60,770 nucleotides of DNA from JBHIBC01 sp046758905 (GTDB taxonomy: Bacteria > Acidobacteriota > Polarisedimenticolia > Gp22-AA2): the NCBI GenBank assembly GCA_046758905.1, contig JBHIBC010000009.1, forward strand, positions 1 to 60,770. The letters are read 5' to 3'. Under the pieces are notes generated by a model that ran no database searches, had not been told where the DNA came from, and saw only the letters and a list, made by a program, of their open reading frames with translations. The position numbers were made by a program, and so were the translations under genes. Of this stretch, positions 16,949 to 25,619 are shown in pieces (position 1 is the first letter of the stretch; each line of letters opens with the position of its first letter).

Positions 16949-18028
16949 GTGCCCGATACCGACCGCGCTGCCCGCGGAGCGCGCCCCCGCCCGCCGAACC
17001 TCTACGGGATCGACCGGGACGGGCTGGCCTCGGCGCTCGCGCCGTGGACCGAGCGGGGATTCCACGCGGCGCAGCTGTACCACTGGATGTACGGCCGGCA
17101 GGAGACGCGCCCGTCGGTGATGAGCGATCTCCCGGCGCGCCTGCGGGCGGCCCTCGAGGAGCGCTTCCGGATCTTTTGGCCGGAGGTGCTCGAGGTCCGC
17201 CGCTCCGCGGACGGGTCGAAGAAGTACGCGCTCCGGCTCGAGGACGGGTGCGAGGTGGAGGCGGTCTACATCCTGTACGGCCGCCGCGTCACCTTCTGCC
17301 TCTCCTCGCAGGTCGGCTGCCCGCTCGCCTGCCGCTTCTGCCTGACCGGCACGATGGGCCTGGTGCGCAACCTGACCCCGGGGGAGATCGTCGGGCAGGC
17401 GGCGGTGCTGGCGCGGGACAACGGCATCGACCCCGCGGGGGCGCGGGTCGTCTTCATGGGGATGGGGGAACCGCTCAACAACTACGACGCGGTCCTGAGG
17501 GCCTTCCGCCTGCTCGTGGACCCCCGGGGCTTCGCCCTTCCGCCGCGGCGCGTCACCCTCTCGACGGCCGGCCTGGTGCCCGGGATCGAGCGCCTGGCGG
17601 CCGAGTCCCCGCGCCCGCGACTCGCCGTCTCCCTGGCCGCCGCCGACGACGCCCTGCGCGATCGACTGGTGCCGATCAACCGCAGATACGATCTCGCCGC
17701 GCTGATCGACGCGTGCCGCCGGTTCCCCCTCGGGCCCCGCGAGAGGGTGACCTTCGAGTACGTCCTGCTCGCGGGAGTCAACGACCGCTCCCGCGACGCC
17801 GCCCGGATCGCGCACCTGCTCCGGGGGCTGCGCGCGAAGATCAACGTGATCCCGTACAACGAGGCCGGCGCCTCCGGCTTCAGGACCCCCGCGCCCGAGC
17901 GCGCCGCCCGCTTCCGGGAGGCGCTTTTGGCCCGCGGGGTGCCGAGCACCATCCGGTGGAGCAGGGGGCGCGACATCGGCGCGGCCTGCGGCCAGCTGGC
18001 CCGGGGCTCGGCTCCCGCGCGCGCTTGA
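16949..18028 (+). CDS. rlmN: 23S rRNA (adenine2503-C2)-methyltransferase
   Basis: RlmN is a radical SAM enzyme that methylates A2503 of 23S rRNA and A37 of some tRNAs. The [4Fe-4S]/SAM motif is CPLACRFC (about residue 116), followed by the GEP motif (FMGMGEPLNNY) and, at the C-terminus, GAACGQL with the methyl-carrying cysteine region. I chose GTG at 16949 because GGAGG lies 7 nt upstream; the ATG at 16925 overlaps a GATAAT that looks like the -10. This gives 359 residues, a normal length. The gene stands alone between the ABC operon and thiE. Confidence 0.95.
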   Translation: MPDTDRAARGARPRPPNLYGIDRDGLASALAPWTERGFHAAQLYHWMYGRQETRPSVMSDLPARLRAALEERFRIFWPEVLEVRRSADGSKKYALRLEDGCEVEAVYILYGRRVTFCLSSQVGCPLACRFCLTGTMGLVRNLTPGEIVGQAAVLARDNGIDPAGARVVFMGMGEPLNNYDAVLRAFRLLVDPRGFALPPRRVTLSTAGLVPGIERLAAESPRPRLAVSLAAADDALRDRLVPINRRYDLAALIDACRRFPLGPRERVTFEYVLLAGVNDRSRDAARIAHLLRGLRAKINVIPYNEAGASGFRTPAPERAARFREALLARGVPSTIRWSRGRDIGAACGQLARGSAPARA

Positions 18029-18062
18029 TCGGCCGCCGCACGCCCCCCCGCGGCCGAGCGCC

Positions 18063-18725
18063 TCACCCCGGAGAGCCTGGCTCGTCCCGGAGGGCCGCCC
18101 GCAGCGCGCGGACCGCCTCCGCCGGATCGGCCGCGCCGGCCACGGCGGAGATGACGGCCACCCCGGCGATCGGGAGCCCCGCGATCGCGGGGAGATTCGA
18201 GGCGCGGATCCCGCCGATCGCCCAGACCGGGATGCGGACCGACTCGGCCGCCCTGCGGAGCGCCGCCGGGCCCTGCGGCGGACCGAACGCGGCCTTGCCG
18301 GGGGTCTCGAACACCGGCCCGAAGAAGAGGTAGTCGGCCCCCTCCTTCTCCGCCCGGCGCGCCTCGGCGATGGAGTGGACGGAGCGGCCGATGAGGAACC
18401 TCCTCCCCACCCGGGGCCGCACCAGGTGGATCGGCAGCCCGGAGGCCGGCAGGTGGACGCCCGCCGCCCGGGCCGCCAGGGCGACATCGAGCCGGTCGTT
18501 GACGATGACGCGGGGCCGGCCCCGGAAGGCCCTGGCCCGCCCGACCAGGTCGCGGGCGCAGCGCGTGAGCTCCCCGCCGGGGAGATCCTTCTCCCGGAGC
18601 TGGACGAGTTCCGCCCCGCCCTCCAGCGCCGCCTGCGCCACCTCCGCCACCGGGCGGCCGAGCGTGGCGCGCCGATCGGTCACGAAGCAGATGCCGATCC
18701 CGCGCGTCGCGGGCGCGGCGATCAC
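18063..18725 (-). CDS. thiE: Thiamine-phosphate synthase
   Basis: ThiE joins HMP-pyrophosphate and thiazole phosphate to give thiamine phosphate. The 220-residue TIM barrel shows VTDRRATLG near the N-terminus, then VQLREKDLPGGEL, VNDRLDVALAARAAGVHLP with the active-site Asp, IGRSVHS, DYLFFGPVFETPGK and WAIGGI. GTG at 18725 follows a GAGGGGA site and overlaps by 4 bp (GTGA) the stop of the small membrane protein upstream. The frame extends far upstream antisense to mqnA but carries no family sequence there. No other thi genes are nearby. Confidence 0.93.
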   Translation of the reverse strand: MIAAPATRGIGICFVTDRRATLGRPVAEVAQAALEGGAELVQLREKDLPGGELTRCARDLVGRARAFRGRPRVIVNDRLDVALAARAAGVHLPASGLPIHLVRPRVGRRFLIGRSVHSIAEARRAEKEGADYLFFGPVFETPGKAAFGPPQGPAALRRAAESVRIPVWAIGGIRASNLPAIAGLPIAGVAVISAVAGAADPAEAVRALRAALRDEPGSPG

Positions 18726-18961
18726 GCTCCCCTCACGCGCCGGCAGAAGGCGAGGAAGTCGCGCCAGGCCACGACGAGGTGCAGGACCCCGAGACCGGTC
18801 ACGCCGCCGCGCACGAAGCCGCTCAGCAGCACGTCCCTCACGCCCGGCACCTGCGCGAAGTAGGAGTGGGACCAGACGAGCGACCAGGGGACGAGGGCCA
18901 GGAAGATGCCCGCCTCGAGGCAGTAGAGAAGATAGAGAAGGTGAAGCCAGACCCTTTTCAT
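18722..18961 (-). CDS. Small two-helix membrane protein
   Basis: This 79-residue protein starts with KRVWLHLLYLLYCLEAGIFL, a basic N-terminus leading into a first transmembrane helix (to about residue 30). A polar loop (SHSYFAQVPGVRDVLLSGFV) and a second helix (GGVTGLGVLHLVVAWRDFLAF) follow, with a basic tail. It overlaps thiE by 4 bp, which implies coupled translation, but I do not recognise a family and the link to thiamine is uncertain. Confidence 0.7.
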   Translation of the reverse strand: MKRVWLHLLYLLYCLEAGIFLALVPWSLVWSHSYFAQVPGVRDVLLSGFVRGGVTGLGVLHLVVAWRDFLAFCRRVRGA

Positions 18962-19067
18962 CGCTCGCCGGCGGTTGAAGGCTCCCCGGAAGGGTAGCAG
19001 ATCCGCCGCCCGCTGCGGCCCCTGGGGATCCGCCGCCGTCCCGGGGACGCCTCGCTCCGCACCTGAA

Positions 19068-19095
19068 TTGACGGCCCCCGGCCTTCTGGTAGAAT
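19068..19095 (+). promoter_or_regulatory. Promoter of the mqnA-mqnC operon
   Basis: TTGACG (19068-19073), a 16-bp spacer and TAGAAT (19090-19095). The predicted start of transcription is near 19102, about 40 nt before mqnA. Confidence 0.65.
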
Positions 19096-19142
19096 AGGCG
19101 GCCCTGTCCGGCGCCCGGCCCGCCGCGAGGACAACGCGATCG

Positions 19143-19976
19143 ATGGGTCACCTGCGTCTCGCCTCCGTACCTTTCGTCAACGCCGAGCCGCTCATCTGGG
19201 GCTTCACGCGGGGCCCGTACCGAGGCGTCTTCGACGTGATCCGGGTGGCCCCGCCGCGGATCCCCGAGCTTCTGAGAGCGGGAGAGGTCGAGGTCGGGCT
19301 GATCCCCTCGATCGAGTACCAGCGGCTCGGCGACGCGCGCATCCTCCCCTACCTGTGCGTGGCCTCCAAGCGCCGGGCCCGTTCGGTCTACCTGGCCTCG
19401 CGGGTGCCGTTGCGGCGGGTGCGGCGGATCGCCGTGGACGAGAACTCCCGCACCTCGGTCGCGCTCCTGAAGATGATCCTGGCGCACCGGGGGATCCGGG
19501 AGGTCGAGACCATCCCGCGGGCCCCCTCTCTGAGGGAGATGCTGCGCGACAGCGACGCCGCGCTGCTGATCGGCGATGCCGCGCTGACCACCGACACGCG
19601 CGGGCTCGAGGTCCGCGACCTCGCCGCGGAGTGGTTCGCCATCACCGGGCTGCCGTTCGTGTTCGCCCTGTGGGCGGTGCGGCCGGACGCCGTGCTCCCC
19701 GACGGCGCGCGACCCTTCCTCGAATCCCGCAAGATGGGGATCGCCAATATCCCCGCCATCGCCCGGGAGGCCGCGCCGCGGCTGCGGCTGAAGCCCGCGA
19801 CGATCGAGGACTACCTGAGGATCGACATCCACTACCACCTGGCGTCGGAGGAGTCCCGCGCTCTGGACCTGTTCTTCCGGCAGGCGAGAGAGCTCGGGCT
19901 GGTGCCGGGCCGCCGGGCGATCGTGGTGCATGAGCCGTCGGGATGGGAGGCCGCCCGCGCCGGGAGGGGCGGCTGA
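19143..19976 (+). CDS. mqnA: Chorismate dehydratase (futalosine pathway of menaquinone synthesis)
   Basis: MqnA dehydrates chorismate to 3-[(1-carboxyvinyl)oxy]benzoate, the first step of the futalosine route to menaquinone. The 277-residue protein has the family's periplasmic-binding-protein-like fold with the N-terminal VPFVNAEPLIWGF, GLIPSIEYQRL, a DENSRTSVALLKM anion-binding loop and LPFVFALWAV. A GAGGA site precedes the ATG. The stop shares one base with the mqnC start, and the pair supplies the quinone pool used by the respiratory genes further along. Confidence 0.93.
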   Translation: MGHLRLASVPFVNAEPLIWGFTRGPYRGVFDVIRVAPPRIPELLRAGEVEVGLIPSIEYQRLGDARILPYLCVASKRRARSVYLASRVPLRRVRRIAVDENSRTSVALLKMILAHRGIREVETIPRAPSLREMLRDSDAALLIGDAALTTDTRGLEVRDLAAEWFAITGLPFVFALWAVRPDAVLPDGARPFLESRKMGIANIPAIAREAAPRLRLKPATIEDYLRIDIHYHLASEESRALDLFFRQARELGLVPGRRAIVVHEPSGWEAARAGRGG

Positions 19977-21148
19977 TGGACGGCACGCTCCGGCCGGGCG
20001 AGGCCGCGGATCCCGCCGCCCCGCGGGCCGGTCTCGGCGAGGCGGGTCTGACCGGCGTCCGGCGCGCCTCGATGGCCGTCGACCGGGTCCTCGACCGCGC
20101 CGCGTCCGGGCGGAGGATCGGCGCCGACGAGGCCTTGCTCCTCCTGCGCGAGGCCCCGCTGATCGATCTGGCGCTGGCCGCGGACCTGGTGCGCCGCCGC
20201 ATCCACCCGGAGCCGATCGTCACCTACATCGTCGATCGCAATATCAACTACACGAACGTCTGCGTGGCGCGCTGCTCGTTCTGCGCCTTCTACCGCGACC
20301 CCGGGCACCCCGAAGGGTACCTCCATTCCAGGCGGACGCTGTTCGCCAAGATCGAGGAGATGCTGGCGCTCGGGGGCACCGGCGTGCTGATGCAGGGCGG
20401 GCATCACCCCGACCTGCGCCTGGAGTGGTACGAGGACCTGCTGCGCGCGTTTCGTGAGCGGTTCCCCCGGCTCCAGATCCACGCCTTCTCACCGCCGGAG
20501 ATCCAGCACATCGCGCGGGTCTCGGCGCGCCCGCTGGAGGAGGTGCTGCTGCGGCTCCGGGCGGCGGGCCTCGACAGCATTCCGGGCGGCGGGGCCGAGA
20601 TCCTGGTCGACGAGGTGCGGCGGCGGATCTCGCCGCTCAAGACGATGTCCGCGGAGTGGCTGGAGATCATGGAGACGGCCCATCGGGTCGGCATCCCTAC
20701 GACGGCGACGATGATGTTCGGGCACGTCGAGAGCTACGCGGACCGCGTCACCCACATGGAGCGCATCCGCGCCCTCCAGGAGCGCAGCCTCGAGCGCGGC
20801 GCGCGCGGCTTCACCGCGTTCATCTCCTGGACCTACAAGGCCGAGAACACGGCCCTCGGGGGGCGCGAGGTGAGCAGCGCCGACTACCTGCGCACGCAGG
20901 CGGTCTCCCGCCTCTTCCTGGACAACGTGCCCAACGTCCAGTCGTCGTGGGTCACGCAGGGCAAGGAGATCGGCCAGGTGGCCCTGAAGTTCGGCGCCAA
21001 CGACATGGGCAGCACCATGATCGAGGAGAACGTGGTTCGCGCCGCGGGGGCCTACGGCTGCACCACCCGGGCCGAGATCGAGCGCCTGATCCGCGAGGCC
21101 GGCTACGTCCCCCGCCAGCGGGATACGCTGTACGAACTGGTCCCCTGA
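19976..21148 (+). CDS. mqnC: Cyclic dehypoxanthine futalosine synthase
   Basis: MqnC is a radical SAM enzyme that cyclises dehypoxanthinylfutalosine in menaquinone synthesis. The 390-residue protein has the cluster motif CVARCSFC (about residue 90) in the context RNINYTNVCVARCSFCAFYR, then GGTGVLMQGGHHPDL and the family's C-terminal SWTYKAENTALGG and GANDMGSTMIEENVV. The ATG at 19976 overlaps the mqnA TGA by one base and has GGAGGGG upstream; a start 11 codons earlier would lie inside mqnA. MqnB, MqnD and MqnE are not in the window. Confidence 0.95.
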   Translation: MDGTLRPGEAADPAAPRAGLGEAGLTGVRRASMAVDRVLDRAASGRRIGADEALLLLREAPLIDLALAADLVRRRIHPEPIVTYIVDRNINYTNVCVARCSFCAFYRDPGHPEGYLHSRRTLFAKIEEMLALGGTGVLMQGGHHPDLRLEWYEDLLRAFRERFPRLQIHAFSPPEIQHIARVSARPLEEVLLRLRAAGLDSIPGGGAEILVDEVRRRISPLKTMSAEWLEIMETAHRVGIPTTATMMFGHVESYADRVTHMERIRALQERSLERGARGFTAFISWTYKAENTALGGREVSSADYLRTQAVSRLFLDNVPNVQSSWVTQGKEIGQVALKFGANDMGSTMIEENVVRAAGAYGCTTRAEIERLIREAGYVPRQRDTLYELVP

Positions 21149-21203
21149 GCCGCCCCGTCGCCATGCGGTCCCCGCGCCTGCTCGCCGCCGCCCGGGAGGC
21201 GCC

Positions 21204-21548
21204 GTGAGCGCCGGGCTGATCGTCAAGGCGATGCTGATCGCCGCGGTGCTCTTCGTCCTGGCGGCGATCGCCTCGACCACCGCCTACCGGATCACCGCCG
21301 CCGCGGTGGAGATCCTGATCCTGGGGAAGGTCGTGCGGCGCATCCCCCTTCCGGAGATCGAGGAGGTGCATCGCCGCGGCGCGCTCCTGCACGAGAACTG
21401 GTCGGGCCCGAAGTTCTGGAACGCGGTCACCATCCGGCGCCGCCGCGGTCTGCTCAGGAACGTCGTCATCAGTCCCGACGATCCCGACGGCTTCGTGCGG
21501 CGTCTGCAGGAGGCGATCCGCCGGGCGGCCCCGGGGCCGCTCCCCTAG
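21204..21548 (+). CDS. Small membrane protein with PH-like domain
   Basis: This 114-residue protein starts at GTG behind GGGAGGC. Residues 5-28 form one transmembrane helix (VKAMLIAAVLFVLAAIASTT). The rest, starting YRITAAAVEILILGKVVRRI, reads like a bacterial PH-type beta barrel with basic strands and a final helix (GFVRRLQEAI). The function is unknown. Its last codons overlap the convergent amrS stop by 4 bp. Confidence 0.7.
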   Translation: MSAGLIVKAMLIAAVLFVLAAIASTTAYRITAAAVEILILGKVVRRIPLPEIEEVHRRGALLHENWSGPKFWNAVTIRRRRGLLRNVVISPDDPDGFVRRLQEAIRRAAPGPLP

Positions 21549-22705
21549 GGCGTACCGCCACCGGGCCCCGGCCGGCCCCGGGGGGAGGGCCGGCCCGGCG
21601 GGCCCTGGCCGGCCCGCCCGCGCCGCGCCCCGGCGTGCCAGACGCCGGGGATCGTGGTGTCGCAGTCGGGGCAGGTGCCTGCGCCGGTGATCCGGTTCCG
21701 GAGGATCCGGTAGCCCCGGCGATCGATCACCGTCGCCCCGCACCCGTGGCACCGGGTGCTCTCCCATCTCCCGACCCCGCCCGGCAGGTTCCCCGCGTAG
21801 ACGTAGCGCAGGCCTTCCGCACCGCCGATCTCGGCCGCCCGCAACAGGGTCTCCGCCGGGGTGTCGTCGGGGTCGGTCATCCTGTAGTCCCTGTGGAAGG
21901 CGGTCACGTGCCACGGGATGTCGGGCGACACGCCGCGCACGAACCGGGCGACGTCGGCGATCTCCTCCGGCGAGTCGTTGAACCCCGGGACGAGGAGGGT
22001 CACGATCTCGACCCAGAACCCCTTCCGGTGCAGCGCCGTGATCGTGTCGAGCACGTTGCGCAGCGTGCCCCCGAGCGCGCGGTAGGCCTTGTCCCGGAAC
22101 GACTTCAGGTCGACCTTGTACAGGGCGACCCAGGGGCGGATGTACTCGAGCACCTGCTCGGTACCGTTGCCGTTGCTGATGTAGGCGCACAGGAGGCCCC
22201 GCTCCGCGGCGGCGCGGAACACGGCGACGGCCCATTCGGACGTGATCAGGGGCTCGTTGTAGGTGGACGCCACGACCTTCGCCCCGTGGCGCACCGCGAG
22301 GTCGACCAGGACCTCGGGCTCCATCCGCTCGGGCGTCGCCAGCGCGTTCGGGTCCCGGATGGCCTGCGAGGTGATCCAGTTCTGGCAGTAGGCGCAGTGG
22401 AAGTCACACCCGAGCATCCCGAACGACAGGGCGTCGGCGCCCGGAAGCACGTGGAAGAAAGGCTTCTTCTCGATCGGGTCGCACTGCAGCGATCCGACGT
22501 ACCCCCACGGGACCCGTAGCCGCCCGCCCTCGTTGAACCGGACCTTGCAGATCCCGGGGCGCCCTTCCGGGATGAAGCAGCGGTGCCCGCACGCGAAGCA
22601 GCGCACCGCCCGGTCCGGCTGCGGCTCGTGCAGCTCCCCGACCCGGGTCAGCTCGCCCAGCACCCTGGCCAGGGGGAGCGCCGTCGAGGTGCTCTGCCGA
22701 CTCAT
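21545..22705 (-). CDS. amrS: AmmeMemoRadiSam system radical SAM enzyme
   Basis: The 386-residue protein belongs to the AmrS family of glycyl-radical-activase-like radical SAM proteins that co-occur with MEMO1 and AMMECR1 proteins; the modification they make is not established. Near the N-terminus a Cys-rich segment (CFACGHRCFIPEGRPGIC) precedes the radical SAM motif CDFHCAYC at about residue 100. STYNEPLI and DLKSFRDKAYRALGG are family motifs, and a C-terminal zinc ribbon is formed by CHGC and CPDC. The tail is Gly/Pro/Arg-rich. The ATG at 22705 follows GGAAGGGACC. Neither MEMO1 nor AMMECR1 is in the window. Confidence 0.9.
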   Translation of the reverse strand: MSRQSTSTALPLARVLGELTRVGELHEPQPDRAVRCFACGHRCFIPEGRPGICKVRFNEGGRLRVPWGYVGSLQCDPIEKKPFFHVLPGADALSFGMLGCDFHCAYCQNWITSQAIRDPNALATPERMEPEVLVDLAVRHGAKVVASTYNEPLITSEWAVAVFRAAAERGLLCAYISNGNGTEQVLEYIRPWVALYKVDLKSFRDKAYRALGGTLRNVLDTITALHRKGFWVEIVTLLVPGFNDSPEEIADVARFVRGVSPDIPWHVTAFHRDYRMTDPDDTPAETLLRAAEIGGAEGLRYVYAGNLPGGVGRWESTRCHGCGATVIDRRGYRILRNRITGAGTCPDCDTTIPGVWHAGARRGRAGQGPPGRPSPRGRPGPGGGTP

Positions 22706-22920
22706 CGTGTCGCGGTCCCTTCCGATGACAGTATATCCCCCGCGCCCGGCGGCGGATACCCGGCCGTTGGAGATTCGGGGATCCGGATCCCGGTTCCGTG
22801 TGGTAGGCTGCCGGCCGAGCAGCACCCACTTTCGCCGCACCGTAAAAGAAGACCCAAGTCGCCTGGACGCCGCCCGGCCGCATCGCGCCGGGCGGGGGAA
22901 GATCGAGAGGGAACGACGCC

Positions 22921-23610
22921 GTGACGGTCGGGACCGCTCTGCTTCTCCTGGTCCTCGGAGTCCTGACGCTCGCCGCGCTGGCGGCGGCATCCGGCGCGGC
23001 CCTGCGGGCTGTGGGCCGGCTGGAGAGGAGGCGAACCGTCCTCGCCCGGGTCAGTGCCGCGCGGGCCTGGTCCCTGGTCGGCGATCTCCCGACGCTGATC
23101 TCCCGGCACGCCAAGCTGCTGGATCGGGGCGACCTGGACGAGTGGGAGCTGCGCTCGGGGGACGGCACGACGGCCGGGTCGGTCTGGCTGGGCCGGGGTC
23201 ACCGGAACGGCCGGCCCTACTGGCTCGAGGTGCAGATCGTGCGCTGCGAGGCGGGCGCGGAGATGAGCCTCCGCCTCCGCCGCGACGCGCTCGGCACCCA
23301 CCTGGGCCTGCGGAACCACTGCACGGCGCTCAGCGTGGCGGGGATCGACGCCCGGGCCACCAAGCTCACCCTGCGCCTGCACGCCAGAATGCGCGGGCTG
23401 AGGCTGATCTGGCTGCGGCTGGTCTCGCCCGCCGAGCTGCAGGCCCGGCTTCTCGACCACGGACTGCGCTCGGTCAAGCTCGCCCTGGAGGCTCGGGCGC
23501 AGACGGCCGCCGCGGGTGCGCCGCGGCGCGCGACATCGGGCGCGATCGCGCCCGGCCGCGATCTCCGCCCCCGGCCGCGCCCGGGAAGGCCGCCGCAGCC
23601 GCGCCCCTGA
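22921..23610 (+). CDS. Membrane-anchored SRPBCC (START-like) protein
   Basis: This 229-residue protein starts at GTG behind GAGGGA. It has an N-terminal transmembrane helix (TALLLLVLGVLTLAALAAAS). A domain of about 140 residues follows, opening with VSAARAWSLVGDLPTLISRH, the typical first strand and helix of SRPBCC polyketide-cyclase-like proteins. The tail from about residue 190 is Ala/Pro/Arg-rich. A hydrophobic ligand-binding cavity is expected, but the ligand is unknown. It ends directly against the convergent DUF885 gene. Confidence 0.65.
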   Translation: MTVGTALLLLVLGVLTLAALAAASGAALRAVGRLERRRTVLARVSAARAWSLVGDLPTLISRHAKLLDRGDLDEWELRSGDGTTAGSVWLGRGHRNGRPYWLEVQIVRCEAGAEMSLRLRRDALGTHLGLRNHCTALSVAGIDARATKLTLRLHARMRGLRLIWLRLVSPAELQARLLDHGLRSVKLALEARAQTAAAGAPRRATSGAIAPGRDLRPRPRPGRPPQPRP

Positions 23611-25581
23611 TCAACGCGACCGGGACTGCTCGAGGAAGCGCTCGCGGACGTAGCCCACCGGGACGGTGCCGGCCGAGAGAAATCTTTCGTGGAACGCGCG
23701 GAGCGAGAACCGTTCGCCCTGGACGGCGCGCACCCGCGCCCTCAGGTCGAGGATGTCGCGCTTGCCGAGGGAATATGTGATCGCCTGCGTCGGCCACTTG
23801 GAGTAGCGATAGATCGCCCGCCTCGCCCCGTGGCAGACCGCCTCGCGGACCGGGTCGGAGGCGGGCGCCGCGCACGCGTCCGGGAGCAGGTCGACATTGG
23901 CCAGGAAGTAGTCGACCGCTTCGTCGAAGCCCATGCGGCCCGTGTGCAGGCCGGTGTCGATGTGCACCCGCGCGTCGCGCAGCACCTGCCACTTCAGCTG
24001 ATAGAGACGCTCCTCCGGTGAGTAGAAGCCGTGCGGCGCCCCCGCCCGCGGCTCGGCCATCAGCTGCTCGGCGTACAGCGCCCATCCCTCCGCGGCCATG
24101 CTGTCCTGCCACATCGACGACGTGTCCTCGACCGCCCCCGGGGTCAGCCAGCGCACCGCGCTGATCGACCTCCCCTTGGCCGACCTCATGAACCGGTGGT
24201 GCCAGTCGTGCCCGGGGAACCCCTCGTGGGCGCACAGGGCGGCGACCGCGTGGACGTTGTTCTCCCTCAGCACCCCCGGATCGCCGTGCGACGCCGTCAG
24301 GTAGAAGCGACCGCGGCCGCCCTCCTTGAACGCCGGCGCGGGATAGTAGGCCGCCTCCAGGGTGCTCTCGAGCATCGGGGGCGTCGGCACGATCTCCAGC
24401 CGGTAGTCGTCGGGCAGGTCGAACATCGCGTGGCGGCGCGCGAACTCCACGAGGTCCTGCGCCCGCGTCCTGTAGATGCGGAACATCTCCTCGTCGTCCC
24501 GCGGGTGGTCGCGGGACAGGCCGTCCATCACGCTGCGGACGGATCGGAGCGCGCGCGCCCTCGGCTCCCAGCGGAGTCGCAGCCCGCGCCGGCGCGCCAC
24601 CTCCCGGGCGGCGTCGATGAGGAGATCCTGGCTCTCGAGGACCTTCCGGCGGCCGAGGTCGAACAGGGCCGACGCCGTGTCGGCCGGCGGCAGCCGCAGA
24701 TTGTTGCGCAGCCTCCAGTCGTACTCCCGTTCTCCCAGCATGAATCGGTCGCGATCCGCGAAGGGACGATACGCCTCCTCCCGGAACGCCCGCATCTCCG
24801 CGACCGCCGCCGCGGCCCGCCGGCCCGCCGCGCGCAGCGCGGCGACGATCCGATCGCGGTGCGGCCGCCCCGCGAGGTAGCGCTCCGCGAGCGCCGGCAG
24901 GGTCTCGCGGAAGTAGACGGCGTTGTCGGCGGCGGCGTCGATCCCGTCGCGGCGCACCATGCGGCGGTCGGGCGCCTCGCCCTCCCGGATCCCCTCCTCC
25001 AGGTTGGCCCGGGCCGCCCGCAGGAAAGCGGGCACCGCCGCCACGCGGCGGACCACGAGATCCCACTCCTCCTCCGTGCCGTGGCGCCCCCCGCCCAGAT
25101 CGATCATCTGCTGGATCTGCCAGTCGACGCCGCGGAAGGGGGCCACGATATAGGTCTCGAGGGATCGCCGGGGGAAGCGGAGATCCTCCTCCATGTGCAG
25201 CAGGAACCGGATCTGCGCGCGGACGATCTCCCGGTCGATCGCGTCGTCCGCGGAGAGGGAGGCGACGTCGACCCGCCCGAGATCGCCCAGAATCGACCGG
25301 TAGAACTCGGTCGCCTCGGCGCGGCCGGCGGGGGTCACGTCCGGGAGCAGGCCGTTCACCTCGCGCAGCGTCTCGGACAAGCCGTCGCCCCCGAGGTAGG
25401 TGTTGATGACCGGGTTTCTCTTCAGGAAGCCGACGAGGTACCGCGCGCGGATCTCCGACCACACGGGACGGGCCTCCCCGTTTCGGCAGGCCAGGAGGCC
25501 GGGGAGCAGGAGAGCCAGGGCGATCGGCGCCGTGCCGGCGCGGATCGACCGCCCTACCGTGACGAGTGCCGCACCTGGCAT
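23611..25581 (-). CDS. DUF885 family lipoprotein (putative metallopeptidase-like)
   Basis: The ATG at 25581 follows CGGAGGGGCC and gives 656 residues. A lipoprotein signal ends at LLLPGLLAC (Cys about 32). The body is the helical DUF885 domain, whose hallmark HEGFPGH motif (about residue 450) resembles the HExxH zinc site of gluzincin peptidases. A downstream EGWALYAEQL segment supplies the likely glutamate ligand, and KWPTQAITYSLGKRDI is the family's C-terminal signature. It is probably a periplasmic or outer-membrane-tethered peptidase of unknown substrate. Its promoter region contains a palindrome shared with the divergent PDZ-thioredoxin gene. Confidence 0.88.
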   Translation of the reverse strand: MPGAALVTVGRSIRAGTAPIALALLLPGLLACRNGEARPVWSEIRARYLVGFLKRNPVINTYLGGDGLSETLREVNGLLPDVTPAGRAEATEFYRSILGDLGRVDVASLSADDAIDREIVRAQIRFLLHMEEDLRFPRRSLETYIVAPFRGVDWQIQQMIDLGGGRHGTEEEWDLVVRRVAAVPAFLRAARANLEEGIREGEAPDRRMVRRDGIDAAADNAVYFRETLPALAERYLAGRPHRDRIVAALRAAGRRAAAAVAEMRAFREEAYRPFADRDRFMLGEREYDWRLRNNLRLPPADTASALFDLGRRKVLESQDLLIDAAREVARRRGLRLRWEPRARALRSVRSVMDGLSRDHPRDDEEMFRIYRTRAQDLVEFARRHAMFDLPDDYRLEIVPTPPMLESTLEAAYYPAPAFKEGGRGRFYLTASHGDPGVLRENNVHAVAALCAHEGFPGHDWHHRFMRSAKGRSISAVRWLTPGAVEDTSSMWQDSMAAEGWALYAEQLMAEPRAGAPHGFYSPEERLYQLKWQVLRDARVHIDTGLHTGRMGFDEAVDYFLANVDLLPDACAAPASDPVREAVCHGARRAIYRYSKWPTQAITYSLGKRDILDLRARVRAVQGERFSLRAFHERFLSAGTVPVGYVRERFLEQSRSR

Positions 25582-25599
25582 CCGGCCCCTCCGGGGCGC

Positions 25600-25613
25600 G
25601 CATGATATCATGC
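25600..25613. promoter_or_regulatory. Perfect 14-bp palindrome carrying back-to-back -10 elements
   Basis: GCATGATATCATGC is its own reverse complement and presents TATCAT on both strands (25606-25611 plus, 25607-25602 minus). It lies between the divergent DUF885 and PDZ-thioredoxin starts, with the plus-strand ATG only 8 nt past its -10. Confidence 0.5.
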
Positions 25614-25619
25614 GGGACG

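Noticed and set aside
18726..19931. Upstream extension of thiE to 622 residues
   Set aside because: The extra sequence lies antisense to mqnA and has no ThiE or kinase motifs.
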